Shown: one piece after another, positions 8,284-16,954 of the stretch
Position numbering within the stretch: the first letter of the stretch is position 1
Layout: each line of letters starts with the position of its first letter
Assembly: GCF_029626145.1 (NCBI RefSeq)
Contig: NZ_JARUBJ010000002.1
Span: 6,768,501-6,832,500 of the forward strand
DNA: 64,000 nt
Direction: 5' to 3'
Origin: Micromonospora sp. WMMD961
GTDB lineage: Bacteria; Actinomycetota; Actinomycetes; Mycobacteriales; Micromonosporaceae
The notes under the pieces: model-generated
Databases searched by the model: none
Seen by the model: the letters and a program-made list of their open reading frames with translations, nothing else
What the model was told of the DNA's origin: nothing
Made by a program: the position numbers and the translations under genes

Positions 8284-9132
8284 TCAGGCCTCCCCGGGTT
8301 CGTCGCCGAGCGCGACCGGCACGCCGACCAGCGAGCCGTACTCGGTCCAGGAACCGTCGTAGTTCTTGACGTTGCGGTGGCCCAGCAACTCCTGCAGCAC
8401 GAACCAGGTGTGCGAGGAGCGCTCGCCGATGCGGCAGTAGGCGATGGTCTCCTTGCCGTCGTCGAGCCCCGCGTCGCCGTAGATCCTGCGCAGTTCGTCG
8501 TCGGACCGGAAGGTGCCGTCCTCGTTGGCAGCCTTGGACCACGGGACGCTGATCGCGGTGGGGATGTGGCCGGCCCGCTGCGCCTGCTCCTGCGGCAGGT
8601 GGGCGGGGGCGAGCAGCCGGCCGGCGAACTCGTCGGGGCTGCGCACGTCGACCAGGTTCTTGGTGCCGATCGCGGCGACGACCTCGTCGCGGAAGGCCCG
8701 GATGGAGGTGTCCGGCTCCTGCGCGACGTACTGCGTCGCCGGGCGGGTCACCGAGTCGGTGACCAGCGGGCGGGCGTCCAACTCCCACTTCTTGCGACCA
8801 CCGTCGAGCAGCTTCACGTCGCCGTGGCCGTAGAGCTTGAAGTACCAGTAGGCGTACGCCGCGAACCAGTTGTTGTTGCCGCCGTACAGGATGACGGTGT
8901 CGTCGTTGCTGATGCCCCGCTCGGAGAGCAGCGCCTCGAACTGGGACTTGTTGACGAAGTCCCGGCGGACCTGGTCCTGCAGGTCGGTCTTCCAGTCAAT
9001 CTTGATGGCACCGGCGATGTGGCCGGTGTCGTAGGCCGAGGTGTCCTCGTCGACCTCGACGAAGACGACGCCCGGGGCGTCGAGGTTCTTCTCGGCCCAC
9101 TCGGCCGAAACGAGTGCGGTGTCGCGACTCAT
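8284..9132 (-). CDS. cysA: Thiosulfate sulfurtransferase (rhodanese), CysA type
   Basis: A 282-aa tandem rhodanese. The inactive N-terminal rhodanese domain covers about 1-125 and the catalytic domain about 145-282, with the active-site loop CRIGERS starting at Cys233, followed by SHTWF as in mycobacterial CysA2/CysA3. It moves sulfane sulfur from thiosulfate to cyanide or protein acceptors. GGGAG stands 9 nt before ATG 9132. It follows a polycysteine leader peptide and precedes the DUF1416 gene, so expression is probably tuned to cysteine supply. Confidence 0.92.
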   Translation of the reverse strand: MSRDTALVSAEWAEKNLDAPGVVFVEVDEDTSAYDTGHIAGAIKIDWKTDLQDQVRRDFVNKSQFEALLSERGISNDDTVILYGGNNNWFAAYAYWYFKLYGHGDVKLLDGGRKKWELDARPLVTDSVTRPATQYVAQEPDTSIRAFRDEVVAAIGTKNLVDVRSPDEFAGRLLAPAHLPQEQAQRAGHIPTAISVPWSKAANEDGTFRSDDELRRIYGDAGLDDGKETIAYCRIGERSSHTWFVLQELLGHRNVKNYDGSWTEYGSLVGVPVALGDEPGEA

Positions 9133-9303
9133 CGAATCACTCCCTGGTGAGGATGGATGGTGAGCCAACGCGCGAGATCGATGGATGTATCTGTCGCACC
9201 ACGCGCGGGACCCAGCGGAAGGACGGGATCACGGGTTCGTGCGACGGCGCCGCTGCCGGGCGTTCGGTGGGATGACCGGAGGGTGTGAGAACCCCGTGCC
9301 GGT

Positions 9304-9321
9304 GGCCGCCGTCAGGCGGCC
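9304..9321 (-). promoter_or_regulatory. Hairpin in the leader of the sulfurtransferase operon
   Basis: GGCCGCC and GGCGGCC pair as a perfect 7-bp stem with a TGAC loop on the transcript, 17 nt after the stop of the Cys leader peptide. It could be the structure through which ribosome position on the leader affects downstream expression, but it has no U-tract, so a Rho-dependent or translational mechanism is more likely than intrinsic termination. Confidence 0.4.
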
Positions 9322-9337
9322 GGAGACAGCCCCGCCG

Positions 9338-9415
9338 TCAGATGACGGGGCGACACAGGCAGGTGGCCACGCGGCACAGGTCGACCGCGCGCCGTTTGGT
9401 GAGGTGGGTCCCCAT
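9338..9415 (-). CDS. Cys-rich leader peptide (Ms5788A-like attenuator sORF), 25 aa
   Basis: The 25-codon frame starts MGTHLTKRRAVDL and ends CRVATCLCRPVI, with three cysteines in eight residues (14, 19, 21). TAGGCT (9424-9429, minus strand) ends 8 nt before the ATG, so the sORF is leaderless. Leaderless polycysteine sORFs upstream of sulfur operons are known cysteine-responsive attenuators in mycobacteria: ribosome stalling at Cys codons when Cys-tRNA is scarce raises downstream expression. Here the sORF lies about 205 nt before the sulfurtransferase gene. It is too short to be found by standard gene callers. Confidence 0.85.
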   Translation of the reverse strand: MGTHLTKRRAVDLCRVATCLCRPVI

Positions 9416-9508
9416 GGCCAGGGAGCCTACCAGCCAGTGACCGTGCTGCCACTGGGCCGACCACCATCCGGGATCACCCGGACCGTCGGGCACGCCGCCG
9501 ACCGGACG

Positions 9509-10297
9509 TCAGCTGACCGAATTGATCGGTACGTTCTTCGCGTCGACGGTGACCGCCAACCCCTCCGGCAGCGGCCGAACCTCCCGCACGGTGAGCTGGA
9601 AGGGCAGCTCGGGTAGGGGCACGTCGATGGAGATGCTCTTGGCGTAGTTGCTGAGGAAGGTGCGGGCCAGCGGTAGGTTCGGCAGACCGGCCGCGTCCAG
9701 GTCGTTGAAGCGCAGGGCGACCGCACCGTTGTCGGCGACGGTGACGTCGGCGGTGCCGGCGACGGTCAGCTTCTGACCGAGGATGTCCACCGGCGCGGTG
9801 ACGGCGAGCCTGCCGTTCTGCTCGCCGAGGGTGAGCCCGGGGCGCTTCAGCAGAGCGGCCAGGCTGTCGTAGCTGATCGTGCCGGCGCCGTTGACGGTGT
9901 CCGCGACGATGTCCCCCTGGCCGGTGCGCAGGGTGTCCAGCGAGGCCCGGACGTTGCGGGCGGTCACGTCGAGCACCGGCAGTTGCACGGCGTCACCCTC
10001 GACCGGGGCCTGCACGTCCCGCAGGTTGATGGTGATCCGCTCGTAGCGGCCGTCGAGCACCTGGGTGAGGAACGGGGTGCCGGCCACCTCCACATCGGGC
10101 GTGGCGGACTGGGCACCCTGCTTGGCGAGCTCCTGGCTGACCCGGTCGGCGATGGTCCGCTCGGCCACCCCGACCGCCACCCGGTCGGCGACCACCAGCA
10201 ACCCGGCCACCACCAGGAGCAGGACGATCAGGCCGATGAGCAGCTTGCGGCCGCGCCGTCGGGGACGCGCTCCGTCCGCCGGATAGTCCTCCGCCAC
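9509..10297 (-). CDS. LmeA-like phospholipid-binding protein (DUF2993)
   Basis: A 262-aa protein with a basic N-terminus (RPRRRGRK), a signal-anchor helix at about 18-38 (LLIGLIVLLLVVAGLLVVAD) and an extracytoplasmic DUF2993 domain of alternating beta strands (for example RYERITINLRDVQAPVEGDAV). In mycobacteria the homologue LmeA supports lipomannan elongation. GTG 10297 is chosen over GTG 10315 because GGGAGG stands 4 nt before it. It sits in the same neighbourhood as in M. tuberculosis (Rv0817c next to glnR). Confidence 0.82.
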   Translation of the reverse strand: MAEDYPADGARPRRRGRKLLIGLIVLLLVVAGLLVVADRVAVGVAERTIADRVSQELAKQGAQSATPDVEVAGTPFLTQVLDGRYERITINLRDVQAPVEGDAVQLPVLDVTARNVRASLDTLRTGQGDIVADTVNGAGTISYDSLAALLKRPGLTLGEQNGRLAVTAPVDILGQKLTVAGTADVTVADNGAVALRFNDLDAAGLPNLPLARTFLSNYAKSISIDVPLPELPFQLTVREVRPLPEGLAVTVDAKNVPINSVS

Positions 10298-10401
10298 GCC
10301 GCCTCCCGTCTTCACCCGCCGCGCCGCGACGGGTCGTCCACACCGGTGCCGCAGCGCGGCGTACCCGTTGGTACCCGACCGACCCCGGGCTCAACCGTGA
10401 C

Positions 10402-11460
10402 TCAGAGGAAGAGCATGCACATGGCGTACGCGGCCGGCGCCGCCAGGGCGAAGCCGCCCAGCGGACCCTGCATGTGCCGGGCCACCCACATCGTCGGCGG
10501 CTCTCCGGCCATCAGCCGGCCCGCCTCCGCGTACCCCACGGCGAGGTCGGAGAGCACGGCGGTGACCGCCGCGACCAGGCCGATCACGGCGGCCCGGGTC
10601 GGCGTGAAGGGAGCCACCAGGTAGCTGCCCAGAAGCGCGCTGGTCAGCGTGCCGACCATCGCGCCGGCCACCACACCGGCGGCGCCGCGAGGCACCTGCG
10701 GGGCCAGCCGGGGCCACGGCAGTACGGCGTCGGTGAGCCGGGCGACGGTCAGCGCGACGCCGCTCGCGGTCAGGCAGACGGTGATCGCCTGGGTGCCGGC
10801 CGGGATCCGGCTGAGCACGATCAGCGTGCCGAAGGCCACCACCCCGACCACGATGAGCAGCGTCGCGCCGAGGGAGTCGGTGACCCGGACCCGGTCGACG
10901 CGGCGGACCAGCTGGCCGAGCACCGCGGCGACGAACCCGCCGACGGCCAGATAGCCCAGCGGGGCCAGCCCGGCGATGTCGCTCTGCACCGCGGCGACGT
11001 CGGCGAGCGCCGCGACCCCGGCGCTGATCCCGGCGACCACCAGCAGCGCGGGGGGACGCATGGCCATCGTCCAGGCGAGCACGAAGAGCAACTGGACGCC
11101 GAAGATGATGAAGGCGAACGGCAGCCGGTGGCCGGGGCCGGACGTCTGCGCACCGAGCACCAGACCGACGCCGAGCAGCGCGGCGAAGCCGGCGATGGTC
11201 AACGCGAGCGGCCGGTGCACCTCGACCGGGGGTACGACCTCCTCTTCCGGCTCGTCGACCTCGTCTTCGGATCGGCGGGCCGGTTCGCCGGAGCGACGGG
11301 CTCGGCGCGGCCCACCCCGTTCGCGGCGATCGCCGTCGGTGGTGGCCGGACCGGTACGCGGCGCGGGCGGGTTACCGCGCGTCGGTGCGGCGGCCGGGCC
11401 CGGGTGGGGCCCGGCGGGCCACGATTCGCGGCCGGCCTCGGGCGAGGTGGAGGGAAACAC
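10402..11460 (-). CDS. Polytopic membrane protein with charged N-terminal domain
   Basis: A 352-aa protein: about 80 disordered, Pro/Arg- then Glu-rich cytosolic residues, followed by roughly eight to nine hydrophobic helices from residue 84 to the end (LALTIAGFAALLGVGLVLG, then FAFIIFGVQLLFVLAW, and so on). The last loop reads SDLAVGYAEAGRLMAGEPP before a final helix pair. There is no catalytic motif I can name. The GTG 11460 start is tentative. It is divergent from glnR, with a 247-nt gap between the genes. Confidence 0.7.
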   Translation of the reverse strand: MFPSTSPEAGRESWPAGPHPGPAAAPTRGNPPAPRTGPATTDGDRRERGGPRRARRSGEPARRSEDEVDEPEEEVVPPVEVHRPLALTIAGFAALLGVGLVLGAQTSGPGHRLPFAFIIFGVQLLFVLAWTMAMRPPALLVVAGISAGVAALADVAAVQSDIAGLAPLGYLAVGGFVAAVLGQLVRRVDRVRVTDSLGATLLIVVGVVAFGTLIVLSRIPAGTQAITVCLTASGVALTVARLTDAVLPWPRLAPQVPRGAAGVVAGAMVGTLTSALLGSYLVAPFTPTRAAVIGLVAAVTAVLSDLAVGYAEAGRLMAGEPPTMWVARHMQGPLGGFALAAPAAYAMCMLFL

Positions 11461-11707
11461 GACCCGATCGTGCCAGACCGAGCGCCGGACACGGCGGTCA
11501 CGGGTTTCAGCAACGTTAAAATCTGCTCCACGATCAGGGGCAAGGTAGACAAACGGGAAATGGCCAGACGGCGCGGCCGAGGCGATCGGTTACGCTCATC
11601 CCGTTACCCGCCCGTCAGCGACGCCGGGACCACGCAATTTCTCAGCACACTCCCCCGTGAGTGTGTCTGGTCGCGTGCGGCCGAGCGCCGCCGGGACGGA
11701 GGTGATC

Positions 11708-12421
11708 GTGGAGATCCTGCTGCTGGTGACCGCGCGCGCAGGCGAACCGTCGGCTGTGCTGCCGGCACTCGACCTGTTGCCGCACTCGGTCCGCACCGCG
11801 CCGCGCGACGTTCGCACCCTGGTCGCGGGCCCCAGCCCGGACGCGGTGCTGGTGGACGCCCGGTCGGAGCTGAGCGAGGCCCGAGCGACCTGCCGAATGC
11901 TGCACGCCACCGGGCTCGGCGTGCCGCTGGTCGCGGTGGTGACCGAGGCCGGCCTGATCGCACTGAACGCCGACTGGGGCGTCGACGACGTCATCCTCGC
12001 CTCGGCCGGCCCCGCCGAGGTGGAGGCACGGTTGCGGTTGGCGGTCGGCCGCCTGAGCAACGCGACGGCCGGAGCCGGCGGTTCGATCCGGGCCGGCGAG
12101 CTGACCATCGACCCCGACACGTACGCGGCCAAGCTGAAGGGCCGCCCTCTCGACCTCACCTACAAGGAGTTCGAGCTGCTGAAGTTCCTGGCCCAGCACC
12201 CGGGCCGGGTGTTCACCCGCGACCAACTCCTGCGGGAGGTCTGGGGCTACGACTACTTCGGCGGCACCCGCACGGTCGACGTGCACGTCCGGCGACTGCG
12301 CGCCAAGCTCGGCTCGGAGTACGAGTCGATGATCGGCACCGTCCGCCAGGTCGGATACAAGTTCGTCGTCCCGCCGTCGCGGTCGCTGCACGAGGCGGAG
12401 CACGCGCCGCTGCCCGTCTGA
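11708..12421 (+). CDS. glnR: GlnR, orphan OmpR-type nitrogen regulator
   Basis: A 237-aa response-regulator-like protein: an atypical receiver (1-115) and an OmpR/PhoB winged helix (about 135-222, with LTYKEFELLKFLAQHPGRVFTRDQLL and RTVDVHVRRLRAKLG). The receiver keeps Asp50 but lacks the acidic pair after strand 1 (ILLLVTA) and the conserved Lys (VILASAG), so phosphorylation is unlikely. GlnR controls nitrogen assimilation genes in actinobacteria. GTG 11708 is chosen because GGAGG (11698-11702) stands 5 nt upstream; the longer frame from 11657 lacks such a site. Confidence 0.88.
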   Translation: MEILLLVTARAGEPSAVLPALDLLPHSVRTAPRDVRTLVAGPSPDAVLVDARSELSEARATCRMLHATGLGVPLVAVVTEAGLIALNADWGVDDVILASAGPAEVEARLRLAVGRLSNATAGAGGSIRAGELTIDPDTYAAKLKGRPLDLTYKEFELLKFLAQHPGRVFTRDQLLREVWGYDYFGGTRTVDVHVRRLRAKLGSEYESMIGTVRQVGYKFVVPPSRSLHEAEHAPLPV

Positions 12422-12449
12422 TCGGTAAGTCGCCACCAATTTCCTGTAT

Positions 12450-12510
12450 GCCCCTTTTTGCGCAGCTTGCCAGTCTTATTCTGACTGCCGGGTTTGCCGC
12501 AGAAAGGGGC
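12450..12510. terminator. Nested inverted repeat after glnR
   Basis: GCCCCTTTTTGCG (12450-12462) pairs with 12498-12510 at 12 of 13 positions, and CAGTC (12471-12475) pairs with GACTG (12483-12487) inside. It lies 29 nt after the glnR stop and 64 nt before the deacetylase start, so it may be a glnR terminator or a regulatory structure in the deacetylase leader. Confidence 0.5.
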
Positions 12511-12573
12511 CAGGGTGCGCGCAGTCATCACGGGGGCGACGGGTCGGCCGCGCCGGCCAGTCGGGCGCAAGCC

Positions 12574-13443
12574 GTGACGCGGGGCGTGTCGACCGCGAAG
12601 GCGACCGGGATCGTGACGCTGGTGTTGGCGGCGCTGCTCGGTTCGGCGTACGCGCTGGGCCACAGTCTCATGGTGGACCCGACACCCCGACACCCGACCG
12701 ACGTCACCACGAAGGCGGACGGGCCGCGCTACGCCGACCAGCCCAGCGAGGGCGACCCGAACAGCGCCGCACACCCCGGCGGCAGCAGCGGCCCCGCCGA
12801 GGCCGGCCAGGACGGCTCGGGCCGCGACGCCGGCGGCGACAAGCTGTTCGGCGCGCACGAGACCACCGGGTCACCCCGGCTCGCGCTGACCTTCGACGAC
12901 GGGCCGGACCCCCGGTACACCCCGCAGGTCCTCGCCGCACTGCGCGAGTTCGACGTGCGGGCCACGTTCTGCGTGGTCGGCGAGAACGCCCAGAACCATC
13001 CCGACCTGATCCGGGCGATCGTCGACGACGGACACACCCTGTGCAACCACTCGTGGCACCACGACGTCGGCCTGGGCGCCCGGTCGGCCGACGCGATCCG
13101 CGCCGACCTGCTGCGCACCAACGACGCGATCCGGGCGGCGGTGCCGAACGCGCCCATCGTCTGGTACCGGCAGCCCGGCGGAGCCTGGACGTACCCGGTG
13201 GTGTCGGTGGCGCGACAGCTCGGCATGACCCCGCTGCACTGGTCGGTCGACCCGTCGGACTGGGACCTTCCCGGCGCCGCCAAGATCACTGCAACCGTGG
13301 TGACCCAGGCCGCACCCGGCTCGGTGGTGCTGCTGCACGACGCCGGCGGCGACCGGCAAGGCACGGTGGAGGCCCTGCGCCGGATCCTGCCCGACCTGAC
13401 CGCGCGTTTCGAACTGGAGGCGCTGCCCACCGATCCGACCTGA
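12574..13443 (+). CDS. Membrane-anchored polysaccharide deacetylase (NodB domain, CE4)
   Basis: A 289-aa protein: N-terminal signal anchor (about 12-32), a Gly/Asp-rich linker to about 95, then a NodB homology domain. Motif 1, TFDDGPD, is at 106-112, and the metal-binding H-x-x-x-H is H159/H163 in NHSWHHD. RQPGGAW and a late VVLLHDAGG are motifs 3 and 5. Such enzymes N- or O-deacetylate cell-wall polymers such as peptidoglycan outside the cell. The start is uncertain: GTG 12574 and GTG 12586 are in frame and neither has a good Shine-Dalgarno. Confidence 0.85.
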   Translation: MTRGVSTAKATGIVTLVLAALLGSAYALGHSLMVDPTPRHPTDVTTKADGPRYADQPSEGDPNSAAHPGGSSGPAEAGQDGSGRDAGGDKLFGAHETTGSPRLALTFDDGPDPRYTPQVLAALREFDVRATFCVVGENAQNHPDLIRAIVDDGHTLCNHSWHHDVGLGARSADAIRADLLRTNDAIRAAVPNAPIVWYRQPGGAWTYPVVSVARQLGMTPLHWSVDPSDWDLPGAAKITATVVTQAAPGSVVLLHDAGGDRQGTVEALRRILPDLTARFELEALPTDPT

Positions 13444-13503
13444 TCCGCAGCTTTGCCCGGCGACGGTCCGGGCGGCACGACACGCAACGGATACGGTGAC
13501 GGG

Positions 13504-14430
13504 ATGAGCAGCGCGGAGCCGACCAGCGACCAGGTGACCCGGACCGACCGACTGGCAGCCGGGGAGATCGCCGACGTGCTGGCCCTGGCCAGCACCGCGG
13601 CTGACACCGACGGCGCGAGCCCGCTCGACGAGCACGTCCTGCTTCGACTGCGCGACCCGGACGCCCCGGCCCTGCACCTGATCGCCCGGGCCGACGACGG
13701 CACCCTGACCGGGTACGCCCACCTGGACACCACCGATCCGGTCGGCGGGATCGGAGTCGAACTGGTGGTGCACCCCGCGTACCGGCGGCGGGGCACCGGT
13801 CGTGCGTTGGCCCGGGGCGTGCTCGCTTCGGCCACCGGGCCGCTGCGGGCGTGGGCGCACGGCGACCACCCCTCGGCCGCTGCGCTCGGCGTCGACCTCG
13901 GCTTCACCCGGGCACGGGTGCTCTGGCAACTGCGCCGCCCCCTGGCCGCACCGCTCGGCGAGCCAGGCCTGCCCGACGGGGTGGCGCTGCGCGCGTTCCG
14001 GCCCGGGGCGGACGACGCGGCCTGGCTGACCCTCAACGCGCGCGCCTTCTCCGAGCACCCCGAGCAGGGGCGCTGGACCTCCGACGACCTGCGGGTCCGG
14101 CTGGCCGAACCCTGGTTCGACCCGGACGGCTTCCTGCTCGCCGAGGAGACCGGGACCGGTCGGCTGCTCGGTTTCCACTGGACCAAGGTGCACGAGCGCC
14201 CGGGCTCCGCCCGGATCGGCGAGGTGTACGTACTGGGGGTGGAGCCGACCGCGCACGGCGGCGGGCTCGGCCGGGCGCTGACCACCGCCGGGCTGGCGTA
14301 CCTGCGGGACAGGCGCGGCCTGGACCGGGTGATGCTCTACGTGGACGAGTCGAACACCGGAGCCGTCGCGCTCTACGAGCGGATGGGCTTCGCCCGCTGG
14401 TCCGCGCACATCAACTACCACCTGGGCTGA
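13504..14430 (+). CDS. mshD: Mycothiol synthase MshD (double GNAT)
   Basis: A 308-aa tandem GNAT acetyltransferase. The N-terminal GNAT has its acetyl-CoA loop at HPAYRRRGTGRALA (about 92-105), the C-terminal one at GVEPTAHGGGLGRALT, ending with YDES-like VDESNTGAVALYERMGF. MshD acetylates Cys-GlcN-inositol in the last step of mycothiol synthesis. The terminal INYHLG and its place beside glnR and pst match the mycobacterial arrangement. TACGGT ends 6 nt before the ATG, suggesting a leaderless mRNA. Confidence 0.88.
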   Translation: MSSAEPTSDQVTRTDRLAAGEIADVLALASTAADTDGASPLDEHVLLRLRDPDAPALHLIARADDGTLTGYAHLDTTDPVGGIGVELVVHPAYRRRGTGRALARGVLASATGPLRAWAHGDHPSAAALGVDLGFTRARVLWQLRRPLAAPLGEPGLPDGVALRAFRPGADDAAWLTLNARAFSEHPEQGRWTSDDLRVRLAEPWFDPDGFLLAEETGTGRLLGFHWTKVHERPGSARIGEVYVLGVEPTAHGGGLGRALTTAGLAYLRDRRGLDRVMLYVDESNTGAVALYERMGFARWSAHINYHLG

Positions 14431-14589
14431 CTGTCGGTGGTCGCCGGAGCCGGGTCACCGGTGGGTAACGGCCGGGCGTCGGCGAGATAACGGCGAACCG
14501 GAAATATACCTATACTTCCGACAGGTGTACCCGGGTTCACTTAACGGACAACTCACCCTCAGCGAGTGGTCACCTCGGCGGTCGTACGT

Positions 14590-14611
14590 GTTCACCTTGC
14601 GTTCACTTGTG
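14590..14611 (+). promoter_or_regulatory. PHO box upstream of pstS
   Basis: Two adjoining 11-bp direct repeats, GTTCACCTTGC and GTTCACTTGTG, match the actinobacterial PhoP site (GTTCA at 11-bp spacing). They end 110 nt before the pstS start. A further GTTCACTTAAC at 14535 and a TATACT -10-like hexamer near 14511 suggest a compound promoter region; the 14431-14721 gap holds nothing else I can name. Confidence 0.75.
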
Positions 14612-14721
14612 ACCGGCGAACCGGCTACCTGGCACTTCTAACTTTCGTGTCAGCCGGTTACTGCCGGTCCTCGGGCCCCGGGATCGGGGCGCCAAGTCAG
14701 ACGCGAAGGGAAACCCCTCAG

Positions 14722-15828
14722 GTGAAGCTCCAGCGGTACGGCGCGATTGCCGGCCTCGCCCTTGCTGCGACGCTCGGTCTCAGCGCATGCGGCTCGGACA
14801 ACAACGAGCCCACCCCCGGCGCTAACGCTTCGGGCTCGGCCGCCGCGGTCGACTGCGCTACCGGCACGCTGAACGCCCAGGGCTCGTCGGCGCAGAAGAA
14901 CGCCATGGCCGAATGGATCAAGGCGTACCAGACGAAGTGCCAGGGCACCACGATCAACTACGAGCCGACCGGCTCGGGTGCGGGCATCCAGGCGTTCATC
15001 GCCGGGACCGCCGACTTCGCCGGCTCCGACTCCGCCCTCAAGCCGGAGGAGCAGCCGCAGGCCGACGCCAAGTGCGCCGGCGGCAAGGCCATCCACCTGC
15101 CGATGGTGATCGGCCCGGTGGCCGTCGCCTACAACGTCAGCGGCGTGGACAACCTCCAGCTCAAGCCGGCCACCCTGGCGAAGATCTTCGCCGGCAAGGT
15201 GACCAAGTGGGACGACGCGGCGATCAAGGCCGACAACCCGGGTGCCACGCTCCCGGCGACCACCATCCAGACCGTCCACCGCTCGGACGAGTCGGGGACC
15301 ACCGACAACTTCACCAACTACCTCTCCAAGACCGCCGAGGCCGACTGGACTCTCGGCAAGGCCAAGGCGTGGAAGGCCCCGGGCGGCACCGGCGCCAAGG
15401 GCTCGGACGGCGTGGCCAGCCGGGTCAAGGGCGCCGACGGCTCGATCGGCTACATGGAGTGGTCGTTCGCCGAGAACGCCGCTCTGAAGATGGCCAAGAT
15501 CGGTAACGGTAACGGCGAGTTCGCCGCGCTGACCGCCGAGGCTGCCGGCAAGACCATCGCTGGCGCCAAGGTCGAGGGCCAGGGCGACGACCTCAAGCTG
15601 TCGATCGACTACAACACCAAGGAGGCCGGGGCCTACCCGATCGTCCTGGCGACGTACGAGATCGTCTGCAGCAAGGGCCTCGCCGCCGACAAGCTGCCGC
15701 TGGTCAAGGGCCTGCTGGGCTACGCCGCCAGCACCGAGGGCCAGGCTGCCATGACCGAGCTGGGCTACGCCCCGCTGCCGGAGAGCGTCCGCACCAAGGT
15801 CGAGGCCGCAGTCAAGAACATCTCCTGA
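14722..15828 (+). CDS. pstS: Phosphate ABC transporter substrate-binding lipoprotein PstS
   Basis: A 368-aa periplasmic-type phosphate-binding lipoprotein. The signal peptide ends in the lipobox LSAC with the lipidated Cys at 23. Phosphate-binding segments are visible: GSGAGIQAFIAGTADFAGSDSAL and HRSDESGTTDNFTNYLS. The GTG 14722 start gives a proper signal peptide, whereas the longer frame from 14566 would bury it. First gene of pstSCAB, behind a PHO box, so induced by phosphate limitation through PhoP. Confidence 0.93.
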   Translation: MKLQRYGAIAGLALAATLGLSACGSDNNEPTPGANASGSAAAVDCATGTLNAQGSSAQKNAMAEWIKAYQTKCQGTTINYEPTGSGAGIQAFIAGTADFAGSDSALKPEEQPQADAKCAGGKAIHLPMVIGPVAVAYNVSGVDNLQLKPATLAKIFAGKVTKWDDAAIKADNPGATLPATTIQTVHRSDESGTTDNFTNYLSKTAEADWTLGKAKAWKAPGGTGAKGSDGVASRVKGADGSIGYMEWSFAENAALKMAKIGNGNGEFAALTAEAAGKTIAGAKVEGQGDDLKLSIDYNTKEAGAYPIVLATYEIVCSKGLAADKLPLVKGLLGYAASTEGQAAMTELGYAPLPESVRTKVEAAVKNIS

Positions 15829-15862
15829 CCGACACCACTCCGCAATCGAATCGAGCGAGCAG

Positions 15863-16954
15863 ATGGGTGACACCCCCCACCGCTCGGCCGACGCCGGCAC
15901 CGGCGGGACGCGCGTGACCCAGAGTCACGAGTGGCCCGCCGGTGCCTCGGCGCGTGTGGCCGAGGCACCAGTCAGCACCCGTTCCCCGGGCGGCGCCGGG
16001 CTGGGCGGCGGCGGCGCGCTGCCGCGCAGCCGGAAGTTCGGCGCCGAGCGGGCCTTCCGCGGTCTCACCCTGGCCGCCGGCACCGCCGTTCTGGTCATCA
16101 TCGCCGCCATCGCGATCTTCCTGGTCGCCAAGGCGGTGCCGGCCCTGCGCGCCAACACCGAGAACTTCTGGACCTACGAGGGCTGGTCCCCCAATGAGAC
16201 GGAGCCGAAGTTCGGCATCGGCGCCCTCGCCTTCGGCACCGTGCTCAGCTCCGCACTGGCGCTGCTGATCGCGGTTCCGGTGGCGCTGGGCATCGCGCTC
16301 TACCTGTCGCACTACGCGCCCCGCCGGCTGGGCACCGCGCTCGGCTTCCTGGTCGACCTGCTGGCCGCCGTGCCGAGCGTGGTCTTCGGCCTCTGGGGAC
16401 GGGACGTCTTCAGCAGCCCGGTCCGGGACTTCTCGGTCTGGCTGAACCAGCACTTCAGCTGGATCCCGCTCTTCGGCGGCGACGGCCCGTTCGGCGCGTC
16501 CGTGATGCTGGGTGCCCTGGTGCTCGCCATCATGGTGTTGCCGATCATCACCTCGCTCTCCCGCGAGGTGTTCCTCCAGACGCCGACCGCGAACGAGGAG
16601 GCGGCCCTCGCCCTGGGTGCCACCCGCTGGGAGATGCTCCGCACCGCGGTGCTCCCGTACGGCCGCCCCGGCATCATCGCCGCGATGATGCTCGGCCTCG
16701 GCCGGGCGCTCGGCGAGACCATCGCCCTGGCGTTGACCCTCGGCATCACCTTCAACATCTCGTTCAACCTGATCCAGAACGGCGGCAACACCATCGCCGC
16801 CAACATCGCCAACGCGTTCGGCGAGGCGAACGAGACCGGCCGGGGCGCGCTCATCGCCTCGGGCCTGGTGCTCTTCGCCATCACGCTGATCGTCAACATC
16901 ACGGCGCGGGCGATCATCTACCGCCGCCGGGAGTTCACGGAGTCGGCCGCATGA
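15863..16954 (+). CDS. pstC: Phosphate ABC transporter permease PstC
   Basis: A 363-aa inner-membrane permease with an unusually long (about 60 aa) Ser/Gly-rich cytosolic N-terminus before the first helix (LAAGTAVLVIIAAIAIFLVAK region). Six helices follow, with the EAA loop NEEAALALGATRWEMLRTAVLPYGRPGI. Subunit of the high-affinity PstSCAB phosphate importer. It lies 34 nt after pstS; the stop overlaps the pstA start (ATGA). Confidence 0.92.
   Translation: MGDTPHRSADAGTGGTRVTQSHEWPAGASARVAEAPVSTRSPGGAGLGGGGALPRSRKFGAERAFRGLTLAAGTAVLVIIAAIAIFLVAKAVPALRANTENFWTYEGWSPNETEPKFGIGALAFGTVLSSALALLIAVPVALGIALYLSHYAPRRLGTALGFLVDLLAAVPSVVFGLWGRDVFSSPVRDFSVWLNQHFSWIPLFGGDGPFGASVMLGALVLAIMVLPIITSLSREVFLQTPTANEEAALALGATRWEMLRTAVLPYGRPGIIAAMMLGLGRALGETIALALTLGITFNISFNLIQNGGNTIAANIANAFGEANETGRGALIASGLVLFAITLIVNITARAIIYRRREFTESAA

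Noticed and set aside
11504..11519. GTTTC-N6-GTTAA, resembling a reversed GlnR box upstream of glnR
   Set aside because: One near-match in a 247-nt gap is expected by chance at this degeneracy, and it is about 190 nt from the start. Not reported as an operator.
10474..12573. Very long plus-strand frame leading into the deacetylase
   Set aside because: It runs antisense to the membrane protein and through glnR in another frame; high GC gives long open shadow frames. Only the part after about 12574 has a signal anchor and NodB domain.
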